From the NCBI GenBank assembly GCA_026393275.1, contig JAPLAM010000098.1, positions 1 through 40,737 on the forward strand: a stretch of 40,737 nt of DNA, in the 5' to 3' direction. Positions 15,043 to 24,440 of the stretch are shown here, piece by piece. Both the position numbers and the translations under genes were made by a program. Each line of letters starts with the position of its first letter. The first letter of the stretch is position 1. The stretch is from Arthrobacter sp. (GTDB lineage: Bacteria > Actinomycetota > Actinomycetes > Actinomycetales > Micrococcaceae). The notes under the pieces are model-generated. The model ran no database searches. It was not told where the DNA came from and saw nothing but the letters and a program-made list of their open reading frames with translations.

Positions 15043-16230
15043 TCAGGCTTGGGTGGATTGCAGGGCCGGGCGGGATGCCGGACCCGTCAGCAGGTTGACG
15101 ATGCCGGCCACCGCGGCCCGGCCGGCGCGGTTGGCCCCGATGGTGGACGATGACGGACCGTAGCCCACGAGGTGCACCCGGGGCTCCGCGGCGACGCGGG
15201 TGCCGTCCATCGCGATGCCGCCGCCGGGTCCGCGCAGGTGCAACGGCGCCAGATGCTCCAGCTCCGCGCGGAATCCCGTAGCCCATAGGATCACGTCGGC
15301 GGCCTGGAAGCTGCCCTCCGCCAGCCGCACTCCCCCGGGCTCGATGCCGGTGAACATGGGGTGGCGGTCCAGTACGCCGCGGGCGGCGGCAGCGCGCAGG
15401 GCGGGGGTCCAGATCAGGCCCGTCACGGCGACGACGCTCTGCGGCGGCAGGCCCTGCCGCACCCGCTCCTCGACGAGGGCGACGGCGTCGTGGCCGGCCT
15501 GCCGGTCGAAGGCGGCGTCGCGCCAGACCGGTTCCCGGCGGGTGAACCAGGTGGTGCCGGTGACCTTGGAGATCTCGTCGAGCAGCCCGACGGCGGAAAT
15601 GCCGCCGCCGACCACGATCACGTGCTGCCCGCGGAACTCCTCCGCGGACACGTAGTCCGCGACGTGCAATTGCCGGCCGCGGAAGCTGGACTGGCCAGGA
15701 TAGATCGGCCAGAACGGGCGGGTCCAGGTGCCGGTGGCATTGATCACGGCCTGCGCGGACCAGGCGCCCCCGGAAGTGGCGATGCGCAGCCGGCCGGCCG
15801 GATTGATGTCCTCACGGCTGACGGTGTGGACCTTGACGGGCCGTTGGATGGCGAGGCCCAGTTCGGCCTCGTATTCGCCGAAGTAGCGGCTGAGGAAGCT
15901 CGAGCTGGCCTCCCGCGGGTCGACCGACGGCTGCGGGATGCCGGGGAGGTCGCTGATGCCGTTGACGGTGGCCATCAGGAGGCTTTTCCAGCGGTGCCGC
16001 CAGGCGCCGCCGGGGCCGTCCTCGGCGTCGAGCACCACATACGTCGGCGGCCGGCCGGCGCCGCCCGGGCCGTCGGAGGCCGAGGCGGGGTCGCTGCCGG
16101 TTGCTGCGGCGGGGACAAAGCCGCGGCGCTGCAGGTGGTAGGCGGCGGACAGTCCCGCTTGCCCGGCGCCGATGACGACGACGTCGGCAAACCGCAGCGG
16201 AGGTTCCTGCGACGGGACGGACAGCTTCAC
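15043..16230 (-). CDS. FAD/NAD(P)-binding oxidoreductase, flavin monooxygenase-like
   Basis: A 395-residue flavoprotein with two Rossmann motifs: GAGQAGLS (21-28) for FAD and GGGISAVG (208-215) for NAD(P)H. Between them lies DGPGGAWRHRW, as in FMO/CzcO-type enzymes, and near the end ILWATGFRAE plus LVGYGPSSSTIGANRAGR. FMO-like enzymes oxygenate N, S or carbonyl groups of small molecules; the substrate cannot be told here. An Ala/Gly/Asp-rich insert (about 41-62) sits after the first beta-alpha-beta unit, which is unusual. GTG 16230 is chosen because AGGA lies 8 nt upstream; ATG 16237-16239 has no ribosome site. The methyltransferase gene follows after 15 bp. Confidence 0.87.
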   Translation of the reverse strand: MKLSVPSQEPPLRFADVVVIGAGQAGLSAAYHLQRRGFVPAAATGSDPASASDGPGGAGRPPTYVVLDAEDGPGGAWRHRWKSLLMATVNGISDLPGIPQPSVDPREASSSFLSRYFGEYEAELGLAIQRPVKVHTVSREDINPAGRLRIATSGGAWSAQAVINATGTWTRPFWPIYPGQSSFRGRQLHVADYVSAEEFRGQHVIVVGGGISAVGLLDEISKVTGTTWFTRREPVWRDAAFDRQAGHDAVALVEERVRQGLPPQSVVAVTGLIWTPALRAAAARGVLDRHPMFTGIEPGGVRLAEGSFQAADVILWATGFRAELEHLAPLHLRGPGGGIAMDGTRVAAEPRVHLVGYGPSSSTIGANRAGRAAVAGIVNLLTGPASRPALQSTQA

Positions 16231-16261
16231 GATCCACATCCTAATTCAGCGTTAAAAGTTT

Positions 16262-16288
16262 GAGGCCCCGCTCAATGAGCGGGGCCTC
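16262..16288 (-). terminator. Terminator after tRNA-Ala
   Basis: A perfect 12-bp stem GAGGCCCCGCTC / GAGCGGGGCCTC with a 3-nt loop begins 7 bp after the tRNA 3' end. On the minus strand it is followed by AAACTTTTAAC, a weak U-run. It separates the tRNA from the flavoprotein gene. Confidence 0.75.
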
Positions 16289-16294
16289 GTTCGG

Positions 16295-16367
16295 TGGAGC
16301 TGAGGGGACTCGAACCCCTGACCCCCTGCATGCCATGCAGGTGCGCTACCAGCTGCGCCACAGCCCC
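16295..16367 (-). tRNA. tRNA-Ala (anticodon GGC)
   Basis: Seventy-three nt that fold into a full cloverleaf on the minus strand. The acceptor stem GGGGCTG / CAGCTCC includes the G3-U70 wobble pair that identifies alanine tRNAs. The D-arm reads GCGCAGCTGGTAGCGC. The anticodon loop ATGGCAT gives GGC, closed by CCTGC / GCAGG. The T-arm contains GGTTCGAGTCC. The discriminator base is A and CCA is not encoded. It lies about 115 bp after rsfS. Confidence 0.97.
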
Positions 16368-16483
16368 GAATATTTGCCGCTCCGACTTCGTTCTCTCCGA
16401 AGCAACTCAAATATCTTAGAACAGGCCTTCCGAAAATTCCAAATCGGGCATATTCGGGCTTGTGGGCCGCCAGGCCGTGCCCC

Positions 16484-16885
16484 TTACTCCGTTTCGGTGG
16501 CAGCGGTCGCTTTCGCGGAGACGTCGTCGCCCAATTCAAGGTCAACCACCGGGCAGTCCTTCCAGAGGCGCTCCAGGGCGTAGAAAACGCGGTCTTCCTC
16601 GTGCTGGACGTGGATGATGACGTCGGCGTAGTCCAGCAGCACCCAGCGTCCGCCGGAGCGGCCTTCGCGGCGAACCGGCTTGAGGTCGAACTTGGACAGC
16701 TCGTCCTCGATGCCGTCGACAATGGCGTTGACCTGGCGCTCGGAGGGGGCCGAGGCAATCAAGAACACGTCGGCCAGGGCGAGCCGCTCGCTGACGTCGA
16801 GGGCGACGATGTCTTCGGCCAGTTTTTCCGCGGCAGCGCGGGCTGCGTGGCGGGCTGTGGCGATGGATGAATCGGTTGCAGTCAC
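16484..16885 (-). CDS. rsfS: Ribosome silencing factor RsfS
   Basis: A 133-residue RsfS/Iojap protein that binds ribosomal protein uL14 and blocks joining of 30S and 50S subunits when nutrients are short. Visible family features are EDIVALDVSERLALADVFLIAS, RQVNAIVDGIEDEL and GRWVLLDYADVIIHVQHEEDR. GTG 16885 is chosen with GGAG 4 nt upstream. The C-terminus carries an Ala/Thr/Glu tail. It lies downstream of nadD, as in many bacteria. Confidence 0.95.
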   Translation of the reverse strand: MTATDSSIATARHAARAAAEKLAEDIVALDVSERLALADVFLIASAPSERQVNAIVDGIEDELSKFDLKPVRREGRSGGRWVLLDYADVIIHVQHEEDRVFYALERLWKDCPVVDLELGDDVSAKATAATETE

Positions 16886-16895
16886 GGGACTCCTT

Positions 16896-16927
16896 GTTGA
16901 AGATAAAAACTGTTGAAGATAAGAACT
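16896..16927. repeat. Two tandem 16-bp repeats in the rsfS leader
   Basis: GTTGAAGATAAAAACT (16896-16911) is followed at once by GTTGAAGATAAGAACT (16912-16927), with one mismatch. They are AT-rich in a GC-rich region and end a few bases upstream of the rsfS ribosome site. They may keep the leader unstructured or may be slippage debris. Confidence 0.75.
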
Positions 16928-17014
16928 GTGGGATGTAGAAAGCTGTGTGCCCGGCCGGCGGCACTGGTTGCGGGGCCGGAACGTGGCCGGGCCCCTACCG
17001 CTGCAGGGTGGCGG

Positions 17015-18361
17015 CTAGTGGGCCATGCCGGTGATGATCAGGATGACGCCGGTGATGAGCGCCAGCAGCCCGAGGGCCAGGACGCCGAGCTGAAGGGCGC
17101 GAAGGCGCCGCGCCCGGCCCAGGCCCGCCGTGGCGGCATCCAGTGGATCCAGTCCGTAGGCGGCGTTGGCGGCGACCGGCGACCGTGCCGCCAGGTCCTC
17201 CTCCGACACCGGTGTGTCGGGATGACCGGGGGTTGCTGCCACGGCCGGCCGGCGGCCCGCCGCCTGCGCTGCCGCTTCTGCGCGGGCCAGGACGCCGGAG
17301 CGGCCCTTGACCGGGCCGGCGTCGCGTTGCCGGGACGAGCCGGGACGGCGCGAGGTCCGTGCGGGCCGGACCGTGGGGCTGGGGTTGGTGACCAGCGGGA
17401 CGTATGACGTGGCAGGGCGCTTCATGACCGGCCGCTCCACGCCAGGGACCTCGACAAATTCCAGCGGCGTGACCATGGCCAGGTTGCTGGCCGTCGAGGG
17501 ATCGTTCTTGGGTTGTTCGCCGTCTTTGGACGGCTGGCTGTTCTGCTCGGCCAGCTTCTGCTTCGCGGCCGCCCGCCGGTTCAGCACAGCGGCACGCTCG
17601 GCCAGGGCAATCTGCTCGGCGAGTACCTCCGGGTTCACGGCGTCCGGATCCGTGGCGGCGATGTGCTCCATCTTTGCCGCCTGGTTGCGGGCCTGCTCGG
17701 CGAGGAGCTGGCGCGCGGCCAGGGCCTGTTCCACACTCATCCCGTCGGGCAGCTTTCCGCCGGCGGCCGGCGCGACGGCGGCGGGGCCCGGCTCTCCGGC
17801 AGTCCGGTCCGAGGCCGTCCCGGCCGGCGCACTCGGCGCCTTGCCTGCCGGCGCCTTGCCTGCGGGCGCCGTGCCGGCGGGCGCGACGACGGGGTGCGAG
17901 CGGGTTCGTGGCGAGGGCATCGGTACGATCGGATTGGCGGAGGTGGCGGGCGCCGTTTCCTCGGCCAGCTGCTGGAGCCTGAGCTGGCGGCGCGTCAGCT
18001 GGCCGCCGCCGGACAGCTGGCCCTCCTTCTCGGCGAGCTCTTTGATGGTGCGCAGCGTCGCCCGGTCGCGGGCGCGGATCTGCGAGGACCGTTGGTTGGA
18101 CGTGGTCTGGACCGCGTCCGCCGGGCCGGTCACACGGCGTCGGCCGGTGGTCTCGGAGTCGGTCGGTTCCTCGGGCCGCGCCGAGAAGGCGGGATTCGCG
18201 GCACCCTGACCGGCGCCGGAACCTGCCGAGCCGCCCCGTTCGGGAGCAGCCGGAACAGCGCCGGCACCAGTGGTGCCGGCGCCCGGGTTCACTTCCTGGC
18301 GTTCATCCCTGGCCCGGCGCAAGTCGCGGCGGCTGCGGATGGGAGGCTGTTCCTGACTCAT
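17015..18361 (-). CDS. Ala/Pro/Gly-rich protein with one C-terminal membrane segment, unknown function
   Basis: A 448-residue protein I do not recognise. It starts with a very basic stretch (RSRRDLRRARDERQE), followed by a long low-complexity Ala/Pro/Gly/Thr-rich region with small repeats such as PAGKAPAGKAP. A probable helical or coiled segment follows (AARQLLAEQARNQAAKMEHI and LAEQIALAERAAVLNRRAAAK). A single hydrophobic helix ends the protein (LQLGVLALGLLALITGVILI). That layout suggests a tail-anchored protein with a long cytoplasmic part. ATG 18361 is 8 bp after the nadD stop, so the genes are coupled. The gene sits between nadD and rsfS; no role is assigned. Confidence 0.8.
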   Translation of the reverse strand: MSQEQPPIRSRRDLRRARDERQEVNPGAGTTGAGAVPAAPERGGSAGSGAGQGAANPAFSARPEEPTDSETTGRRRVTGPADAVQTTSNQRSSQIRARDRATLRTIKELAEKEGQLSGGGQLTRRQLRLQQLAEETAPATSANPIVPMPSPRTRSHPVVAPAGTAPAGKAPAGKAPSAPAGTASDRTAGEPGPAAVAPAAGGKLPDGMSVEQALAARQLLAEQARNQAAKMEHIAATDPDAVNPEVLAEQIALAERAAVLNRRAAAKQKLAEQNSQPSKDGEQPKNDPSTASNLAMVTPLEFVEVPGVERPVMKRPATSYVPLVTNPSPTVRPARTSRRPGSSRQRDAGPVKGRSGVLARAEAAAQAAGRRPAVAATPGHPDTPVSEEDLAARSPVAANAAYGLDPLDAATAGLGRARRLRALQLGVLALGLLALITGVILIITGMAH

Positions 18362-18368
18362 TAAAGGC

Positions 18369-19037
18369 TCATTCGGTGCTGGCGGTTTGGTTGGTTTCGA
18401 GGACCGGCGCGGATTCCTGGAACTCCTGCCCGGGAGCGGGCTGGTCATACAGGCCGTACTTGGCGATGTACTGAACCACCCCGTCGGGAACGAGGTACCA
18501 GACGGGATTTCCGGCGGCGACCCGGGTCCGGCAGTCCGTGGAGGAGATCGCCATGGCGGGGACCTCCAGCAGGCTGACGTCGTCGCGGCCCATGCCGTCC
18601 AGCACGTGCCCCGGCCGGGTTACCCCGACGAAATGCGCGAGCGACCACAACTCGTCGATGTCTTTCCAGGAAAGAATCTGGGCCAGTGCGTCGGCGCCGG
18701 TGATGAAGAAGAGGTCGGCTTCCGGCCGCAGCGTGCGCAGGTCCCGGAGGGTGTCGATGGTGTAGGTGGGGCCGGGACGGTCGACGTCGACCCGGCTCAC
18801 CGTGAACCTCGGGTTCGAGGCCGTGGCGATCACCGTCATGAGGTAACGGTGTTCGGCCTCGCTGACACGTCTGCTGTTCTTCTGCCAGGGCTGCCCGGTA
18901 GGGACGAACACCACTTCGTCGAGGTCGAACTTCGCCGCGACCTCACTGGCCGCGACGAGGTGGCCGTGATGGATCGGGTCAAACGTTCCGCCCATCACAC
19001 CGAGTCGCAGGCGGCGCTTGGCGCCGTGCTGCTTCAC
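18369..19037 (-). CDS. nadD: Nicotinate-nucleotide adenylyltransferase NadD
   Basis: Transfers AMP from ATP to nicotinate mononucleotide, the penultimate step of NAD synthesis. The 222-residue protein shows the nucleotidyltransferase signature [11 protein letters not shown] (16-26) and the second ATP motif ISSTDCR (164-170), with [10 protein letters not shown] between them. GTG 19037 fits family alignments. No ribosome site precedes it, but TAATAT (19048-19053) ends 10 bp upstream, so the mRNA may be leaderless. A Thr/Glu-rich tail follows the catalytic domain. Confidence 0.95.
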   Translation of the reverse strand: MKQHGAKRRLRLGVMGGTFDPIHHGHLVAASEVAAKFDLDEVVFVPTGQPWQKNSRRVSEAEHRYLMTVIATASNPRFTVSRVDVDRPGPTYTIDTLRDLRTLRPEADLFFITGADALAQILSWKDIDELWSLAHFVGVTRPGHVLDGMGRDDVSLLEVPAMAISSTDCRTRVAAGNPVWYLVPDGVVQYIAKYGLYDQPAPGQEFQESAPVLETNQTASTE

Positions 19038-19050
19038 TGTGGCGGAAATA

Positions 19051-19281
19051 TTAGTGTCCCGGGCCCGGGTGCTTCGCCGGGTGCTGGCGGTGCGGATCCG
19101 CGTGCTCCTCGACGGCCTCGTGGCGCTTGCCGAGGTTGCCGTAAGACAGGGTGATGAACATCAGGAGCAGCAGGATCGCGAACATGGAGCCGCCGATCAC
19201 GAATGGCGGCGCGATGAGCGGCGCAAGTTCCTCGTGTGCGACTGCTGCGGCGACGGACGTGGCGATCTGCTGAAACAGCAT
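19051..19281 (-). CDS. Small single-pass membrane protein of unknown function
   Basis: A 76-residue protein with one clear membrane helix (about 27-47, [19 protein letters not shown]) between an Ala-rich N-terminus and a His/Pro/Lys-rich tail ([17 protein letters not shown]). ATG 19281 has AGGGGAG 3 nt upstream; an in-frame upstream start at 19302 is weaker. I know no function. It lies between proA and nadD on the same strand, and its TAA stop is part of a candidate -10 for nadD. Confidence 0.75.
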   Translation of the reverse strand: MLFQQIATSVAAAVAHEELAPLIAPPFVIGGSMFAILLLLMFITLSYGNLGKRHEAVEEHADPHRQHPAKHPGPGH

Positions 19282-19361
19282 GTTCTCCCCTAGTAGGTTC
19301 ACAAATTTACGACGGCGGAGGTTCCCGCCGTTCCTGGCTTCTGTTCCATGTTACCGCGTTG

Positions 19362-20696
19362 CTAGGCGCGGATCTGGCCTTCGCCCTGCACGATCCACTT
19401 CGTGGTGGTGAGCTCGGTCAGCCCCATCGGGCCGCGGGCGTGCAGCTTCTGCGTCGAGATGCCTACCTCGGCGCCCAGGCCCAGCTCTCCCCCGTCGGTG
19501 AACCGCGTGGATGCGTTGACGATCACCGCGGCCGAATCCACCTCGGCGATGAAGCGCTCGGCGTTGGCGAGATCGTTGGTCAGGATTGCCTCGGTGTGCC
19601 CGGTGGACCAGGTGCGGATGTGCTGCACCGCCTCGTCCAGGGAGTCCACCATGGCGACCGCCAGGTCCAGGTCCATGTATTCGGCGGCCCAGTCCGCCTC
19701 GGTGGCGGGGACGGTGTCCACGGCGGCGGGGAGCGCGGCGCGGATCCGGCCGTCCGTGTGCAGGGTGACGCCGGCGGCACGCAGGGCCGCGGCGACGGCG
19801 GGCAGCACGGTGGACGCGGAGTGGACCAGCAGTGTCTCCACGGTGTTGCAGACGCTGGGGCGCTGGGTCTTGGCGTTGAGCAGGATCTCGACCGCCATCT
19901 CCTCGTCCGCCGAGGCGTCGAGGAAGATGTGCACGTTGCCTTCGCCGGTTTCGATAACGGGCACCGAGGAGTTCTGCACCACGGTTTGGATCAATTCGCG
20001 CCCGCCGCGGGGAATGAGCACGTCGACGCGGCCGCGGGCGCGCATCAGGACATTGGCGCCGTCGCGTCCGTACTCGTCGACGCTCTGGACGGCGTCGGCC
20101 GGCAGGCCAACAGAGTCCAGGGCGTCCCGAAGGATGCTCACGAGCGCCTCGTTGGTGGCAGCGGCGGCACTGCCGCCGCGCAGGATGACGGCGTTGCCGC
20201 TCTTGAGCGCCAGCCCGGCGATGTCCACGGTGACGTTGGGGCGTGCCTCGTAGATCGCGGCGACTACCCCCATGGGGACGTTGACCTGGCGCAGGCGCAG
20301 CCCGTTGGGGAGGGTCTGCCCGCGCACCACGTTGCCCACCGGGTCGGGCAGGGTGGCGAGGTTTTCCAGGGCGGCCGCGAGGGCCTGGACGCGGGACTCG
20401 GTGAGGGTGAGCCGGTCCAGAAGCGCCGCGGAGGTGCCGCGGGCCCGGCCCGCTGCGACGTCCCTGGCGTTGGCGGCCAGGATCAGGTCCTTGTGCTCCA
20501 GCAGCGCGGCGCCGACAGCCCGCAGGCCGTGGTCCTTCAACGCCCGGTTGGCATGGGCCATCCGGCGGGAGGCCGCCCGGGAGCGGTCGGCGACGGCGTG
20601 CACGGCGGCTTCGACATCCGGAGTGGCCGACGGCAGGCTTGTGGCAGAAGCGTCGTGAGCCGGCAGGTCGGGGTGCGAAGTCAGGGCCTCAGTCAT
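19362..20696 (-). CDS. proA: Gamma-glutamyl phosphate reductase ProA
   Basis: NADPH-dependent reduction of gamma-glutamyl phosphate to glutamate semialdehyde, the second step of proline synthesis. At 444 residues it has the expected size for an aldehyde-dehydrogenase-fold enzyme. The catalytic Cys lies in QRPSVCNTVETLL (near residue 282). Other family features are NVPMGVVAAIYEARPNVT, GNAVILRGGS and TGEGNVHIF. ATG 20696 follows GGAG at a very short distance. It lies 26 bp after proB, its pathway partner. Confidence 0.97.
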   Translation of the reverse strand: MTEALTSHPDLPAHDASATSLPSATPDVEAAVHAVADRSRAASRRMAHANRALKDHGLRAVGAALLEHKDLILAANARDVAAGRARGTSAALLDRLTLTESRVQALAAALENLATLPDPVGNVVRGQTLPNGLRLRQVNVPMGVVAAIYEARPNVTVDIAGLALKSGNAVILRGGSAAAATNEALVSILRDALDSVGLPADAVQSVDEYGRDGANVLMRARGRVDVLIPRGGRELIQTVVQNSSVPVIETGEGNVHIFLDASADEEMAVEILLNAKTQRPSVCNTVETLLVHSASTVLPAVAAALRAAGVTLHTDGRIRAALPAAVDTVPATEADWAAEYMDLDLAVAMVDSLDEAVQHIRTWSTGHTEAILTNDLANAERFIAEVDSAAVIVNASTRFTDGGELGLGAEVGISTQKLHARGPMGLTELTTTKWIVQGEGQIRA

Positions 20697-20722
20697 GCTC
20701 CAAGTTTAGGCGAGCGGAGGGT

Positions 20723-21874
20723 TTAGACCAGCACCAGGTCGTCAACATGAACAACTTCACGGTCATAACCGCGTCCCAGCGCCTTGCCGAGTTCACGGGT
20801 GGAGCGGCCGAGCATTTGTGGCAGTTCCGCGGCGCCGTAGTTCACCAGGCCGCGGGCGATCACCGTGCCGTCGGTGCCGACCATCTCGACGGCGTCGCCG
20901 GCTTCGAAGTCGCCGTGCACGGCGGTGATCCCGGCGGGCAGCAGCGAGGTGTGGCGGTCCCGCACGGCGCGGACGGCGCCGTCGTCGAGCACCAACCTGC
21001 CCTGCACCGACGCCAGGTGCGCCAGCCAGAGCAGCCGGATCGGCTTGCGGGAGCCATTGACTGAGAACCAGGTTCCCACGTCCTCCCCCGCCAGCGCGGC
21101 GGCGGCGTTCGCGGTGGAGGTCACGAGGGCATGGATCCCGGAGCCGGCGGCGATGGACGCGGCCTCGACCTTCGTGACCATTCCGCCGGTGCCAACCCCG
21201 GCCCTGCCGGTGCTGCCGATCGAGACGCCTTCGAGGTCTCGCGGGCCGGAGACGTGCGCGATCCGCCGGGCGCCGTGCGAGGGCGGCCCGTCATACAGCG
21301 AATCGACGTCGGAGAGCAGGACGAGGGCGTCGGCACGGACCAGGTGAGCCACCAGGGCGGCGAGCCGGTCGTTGTCGCCGAAGCGGATTTCATGGGTGGC
21401 GACGGTGTCGTTTTCGTTGACCACCGGGACCACGCCGAGGTTCAGCAGCCGGTCCAGGGCACGGAAGGCGTTGGTGTGCTGGCTGCGGCGCATGAAATCG
21501 TCCGCGGTGAGCAGTACCTGGCTGACCGTGACGCCGTGCGCGCCGAAGGCGTGGGTGTAGCGGGCCATCAGGAGCCCCTGGCCCACGCTGGCGGCCGCCT
21601 GCTGCGTGGCGAGGTCGCGGGGGCGCTTGGCGAGCCCCAGCGGCGCCAGCCCGGCGGCGATCGCCCCGGAGGAGACGAGGATGATTTCGGTGCCCGCGTT
21701 GCGCTTGTGCGCGAGGGCATCGGCGAGGTCGGTCAGCGCCTCCTCGGCGATGCCGCCCTTGATGGACGTCAGCGAGGAGGAGCCAACCTTGACCACGATC
21801 CTGCGGGCGCCGGAGAGCACGGCGCGGCTGGCTGCCCCGGCCGCGCCGGGAACGGCGACGGCGTTACTCGTCAT
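20723..21874 (-). CDS. proB: Glutamate 5-kinase ProB
   Basis: ATP-dependent phosphorylation of glutamate, the first and proline-inhibited step of proline synthesis. The 383-residue protein has an N-terminal amino-acid kinase domain ([54 protein letters not shown]) and a C-terminal PUA domain of about 75 residues ([20 protein letters not shown]). ATG 21874 overlaps the obgE stop by 11 bp, which suggests translational coupling to the ribosome-assembly GTPase upstream. Confidence 0.97.
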   Translation of the reverse strand: MTSNAVAVPGAAGAASRAVLSGARRIVVKVGSSSLTSIKGGIAEEALTDLADALAHKRNAGTEIILVSSGAIAAGLAPLGLAKRPRDLATQQAAASVGQGLLMARYTHAFGAHGVTVSQVLLTADDFMRRSQHTNAFRALDRLLNLGVVPVVNENDTVATHEIRFGDNDRLAALVAHLVRADALVLLSDVDSLYDGPPSHGARRIAHVSGPRDLEGVSIGSTGRAGVGTGGMVTKVEAASIAAGSGIHALVTSTANAAAALAGEDVGTWFSVNGSRKPIRLLWLAHLASVQGRLVLDDGAVRAVRDRHTSLLPAGITAVHGDFEAGDAVEMVGTDGTVIARGLVNYGAAELPQMLGRSTRELGKALGRGYDREVVHVDDLVLV

Positions 21875-23453
21875 CGGCTTCGCCGACTCCACTCTCCTTG
21901 AGCGGCTGCGCGGCGCGGCGGGCACTGACCGATTCGGTCCAGATGCCGGCCTTGCGCTCGGCCTCCAGCTCCGCCCGGGCGGCGGCCTTGGCGTCGCGGC
22001 GCTCCTGCTGGTCCTCGCGCTTCTGGCCGCGCGTGGGCCGGTCGCCGATGTCGGCGAAGCGCACGTCGGTCCCGCGCGGGGAGGCCAGCAGTTCGGCGCC
22101 GGCCATCATGGTCGGCTCCCAGTCGAAGACGACGCCGTCGTCCTCGCCGATGACAACCATGTCGCCCGGCTTGGCGCCCTGCTTGAACAGCTCGTTTTCG
22201 ACGCCCAGCTTGGCGAGGCGGTCGGCGAGGTAGCCGATGGCCTCCTCGTTGGTGAAGTCGGTCTGCTTGACCCAGCGGACCGGCTTGTCGCCCAGCACGC
22301 GGAACAGCGGCTCCAAGCCCTTCTCCTCGCGGCGGATCGTGAACCCGGATTCGTTGACCGCGCGGGGTCGAAGCACGGGGGCGTGAACCTTGGGCGGTGT
22401 GGCGGCCACCGCGTCGCGGGCGGCCTTGACGATCTCGGCCATGGCGAAGCCGAGCTGGCGGAGCCCTTCGTGGCTCGTCGCGGAAATCTCGAACACCTTG
22501 TAGCCGCGGGATTCCAGTTCCGGACGCACGAACTCGGCCATGTCCTTGCCGTCGGGCAAGTCAACCTTGTTCAGCGCGACCAGCCGGGGGCGGTGATTAA
22601 GCGGAACGACTTCGCCGTCGGTCCCGCTGTAGCTCATGTCCACGGCGTATTTCTCGAGCTCGGCCTCAATAATGGCGAGGTCCGAGAGCGGGTCACGGTC
22701 CGATTCGAGCGTGCCGCAGTCCAGCACGTGCACGAGGGCGGCACAGCGCTCGACGTGGCGCAGGAAGTGGTGGCCCAGGCCCTTGCCTTCGCTGGCGCCC
22801 TCAATGAGGCCCGGCACGTCGGCGATGGTGAAGCGGACCTCGCCGGCCTGGACGACGCCCAAGTTCGGGATCAGGGTGGTGAAGGGGTAGTCAGCGATCT
22901 TGGGCCGGGCGGCCGACATTGCGGCGATCAGGCTGGACTTGCCGGCGGAGGGGAATCCGACCAGGGCGATGTCGGCAATGGACTTCAGTTCCAGGACCAT
23001 GTCGCTGGATTCGCCCTCGATGCCGAGCAGCGCGAAGCCGGGGGCGCGGCGCTTCTGGGAGGACAGGGACGCGTTGCCGAGGCCGCCGATGCCGCCGGCG
23101 GCCGCGATGTATTCGGCGCCTTCGCTGACGAGGTCGGCGAGGACTTCGCCGGACTTGGTCTTCACCACGGTGCCCACGGGCACCGGCAGAATCAGGGTCT
23201 CGCCGTTCTTGCCGCCGCGCCAGTCGCCCATGCCGGGGCCGCCGTTGGTGGCGTGCCGGTGCGGTGCGTGGTGGTAGTCGAGCAGGGTCGTGGTCTGGGG
23301 ATCCACGCGCAGGATGACGTCGCCGCCGTTGCCGCCGTTGCCGCCGTCGGGACCGCCGAGCGGCTTGAACTTCTCGCGGTGGACGGAGACACAGCCGTGG
23401 CCGCCGGTACCGCCGGATACGTGCAGTACTACCCGGTCTACAAAGCTCGCCAC
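21864..23453 (-). CDS. obgE: Obg GTPase, ribosome assembly factor
   Basis: A 529-residue Obg/CgtA protein acting in 50S subunit maturation and stress control. The Gly-rich Obg domain is first ([29 protein letters not shown], about 1-160). The G domain follows with G1 GFPSAGKS (166-173), G3 DVPG (212-215) and G4 NKVD (near 288). The actinobacterial OCT domain comes next ([29 protein letters not shown]). A charged Lys/Arg/Ala/Glu tail ends it. GTG 23453 has GAGGAG 6 nt upstream. It is encoded after rplU and rpmA, the conserved order. Confidence 0.98.
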   Translation of the reverse strand: MASFVDRVVLHVSGGTGGHGCVSVHREKFKPLGGPDGGNGGNGGDVILRVDPQTTTLLDYHHAPHRHATNGGPGMGDWRGGKNGETLILPVPVGTVVKTKSGEVLADLVSEGAEYIAAAGGIGGLGNASLSSQKRRAPGFALLGIEGESSDMVLELKSIADIALVGFPSAGKSSLIAAMSAARPKIADYPFTTLIPNLGVVQAGEVRFTIADVPGLIEGASEGKGLGHHFLRHVERCAALVHVLDCGTLESDRDPLSDLAIIEAELEKYAVDMSYSGTDGEVVPLNHRPRLVALNKVDLPDGKDMAEFVRPELESRGYKVFEISATSHEGLRQLGFAMAEIVKAARDAVAATPPKVHAPVLRPRAVNESGFTIRREEKGLEPLFRVLGDKPVRWVKQTDFTNEEAIGYLADRLAKLGVENELFKQGAKPGDMVVIGEDDGVVFDWEPTMMAGAELLASPRGTDVRFADIGDRPTRGQKREDQQERRDAKAAARAELEAERKAGIWTESVSARRAAQPLKESGVGEADDE

Positions 23454-23515
23454 GTGGATCTCCTCAGTGCTGTTCCCTAGGTCCCGCTAGGGCCCAAGAT
23501 GATTGTAATGCGGTT

Positions 23516-23554
23516 AAAACACCGGTGGAGCGGACCTAATGGCCCGCCCCACCG
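23516..23554 (-). terminator. Strand-specific terminator or attenuator between rpmA and obgE
   Basis: On the minus-strand RNA, CGGTGGGGCGGGCC pairs with GGTCCGCTCCACCG around an AUUA loop: 14 pairs, two of them G-U (23523-23554). The 3' flank is GTGTTTTA. On the + strand the two wobbles become A-C mismatches, so the structure is meant for the minus transcript. It would lower obgE-proBA expression relative to rplU-rpmA. Confidence 0.6.
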
Positions 23555-23569
23555 ATTTAGAACTTGTTG

Positions 23570-23833
23570 TTACTCTGCAGCTGCAGCAGCCACGATGTTC
23601 ACAACGCGACGACCACGGCGGGTGCCGAATTCGACAGCGCCGGGGGTCAGTGCGAACAGGGTGTCGTCGCCGCCGCGGCCAACGCCGGCGCCCGGGTGGA
23701 AGTGGGTGCCACGCTGGCGGACGATGATCTCGCCTGCGGAAACTACCTGGCCGCCGAAGCGCTTGACGCCGAGGTACTGGGCGTTGGAGTCACGACCGTT
23801 GCGAGTGGAGCTCGCGCCTTTTTTATGTGCCAT
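23570..23833 (-). CDS. rpmA: 50S ribosomal protein bL27
   Basis: An 87-residue bL27, whose N-terminal tail reaches the peptidyl-transferase centre. It starts [28 protein letters not shown], the classic L27 opening without the cleaved extension seen in Firmicutes, and continues with [13 protein letters not shown] and [10 protein letters not shown]. The normal length and an AGGCAGG site support ATG 23833. It lies 60 bp after rplU. Confidence 0.98.
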   Translation of the reverse strand: MAHKKGASSTRNGRDSNAQYLGVKRFGGQVVSAGEIIVRQRGTHFHPGAGVGRGGDDTLFALTPGAVEFGTRRGRRVVNIVAAAAAE

Positions 23834-23893
23834 TTGAAATGCCTGCCTCTAAATTCTGGGGAATCTGCTGAAAACCTGAACAGTAACGGAAGG

Positions 23894-24214
23894 TTACTTG
23901 ATACCGGTGATCTTGACCTTGGTCAGTTCCTGACGGTGACCCTGGCGCTTCTTGTAACCGGTCTTGTTCTTGAACTTCTGAATGACGATCTTGGGACCAC
24001 GGAGGTCTTCCAGGATCTCAGCCGTAACCGTTACCTTGGCCAGGTCCGCAGCAGCGGACGTGACCTTGTCACCGTCCACCAGGAGCAGTGCGGGCAACTC
24101 AAAGGTGCTGCCGGCTCCACCGGGGACGCGGTTCAGGGTAACGAAGTCTCCAACGGAAACCTTCTCTTGGCGGCCGCCTGCGCGGACAATCGCGTACACC
24201 ACTGGGGAACTCAC
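23894..24214 (-). CDS. rplU: 50S ribosomal protein bL21
   Basis: A 106-residue bL21 that binds 23S rRNA. Family features are [51 protein letters not shown] without a break in the gene, and the ending TKVKITGIK. The start is GTG 24214 (SSPVVYAIV), or GTG four or five codons downstream, which would match the usual MVYAIV opening. It is the first gene of the rplU-rpmA-obgE-proBA run. Confidence 0.97.
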   Translation of the reverse strand: MSSPVVYAIVRAGGRQEKVSVGDFVTLNRVPGGAGSTFELPALLLVDGDKVTSAAADLAKVTVTAEILEDLRGPKIVIQKFKNKTGYKKRQGHRQELTKVKITGIK

Positions 24215-24410
24215 TTCTCTCGACGTTTATTACTAGATTTGCGTGCGGAACCTGGGGCCAAATTGTTTGGACCGGCTCACGCTGTGCCTCAACGCCGGTG
24301 GATTCCCCGGGGGAACCCATGAGCTATCCTGTGGAAAATCCGGCCCGTAGTTACGGGTGAACTGTTCCTCAAGGTCATAACCCAAGTGTTGGCGTAAGCA
24401 CCGAAGATCT

Positions 24411-24440
24411 AGACTACGCTAATTTCGCCTTCGGCCGCAA
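24411..24440 (-). promoter_or_regulatory. Candidate rplU promoter
   Basis: On the minus strand TTGCGG (24435-24440) and TAGTCT (24411-24416) are 18 bp apart. Transcription would start near 24404 and leave a leader of about 190 nt. That leader holds two short hairpins, CCCGTA/TACGGG (24344-24357) and the near-palindrome TTCCCCGGGGGAA. Otherwise the 24215-24570 stretch is without a gene. Confidence 0.35.
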
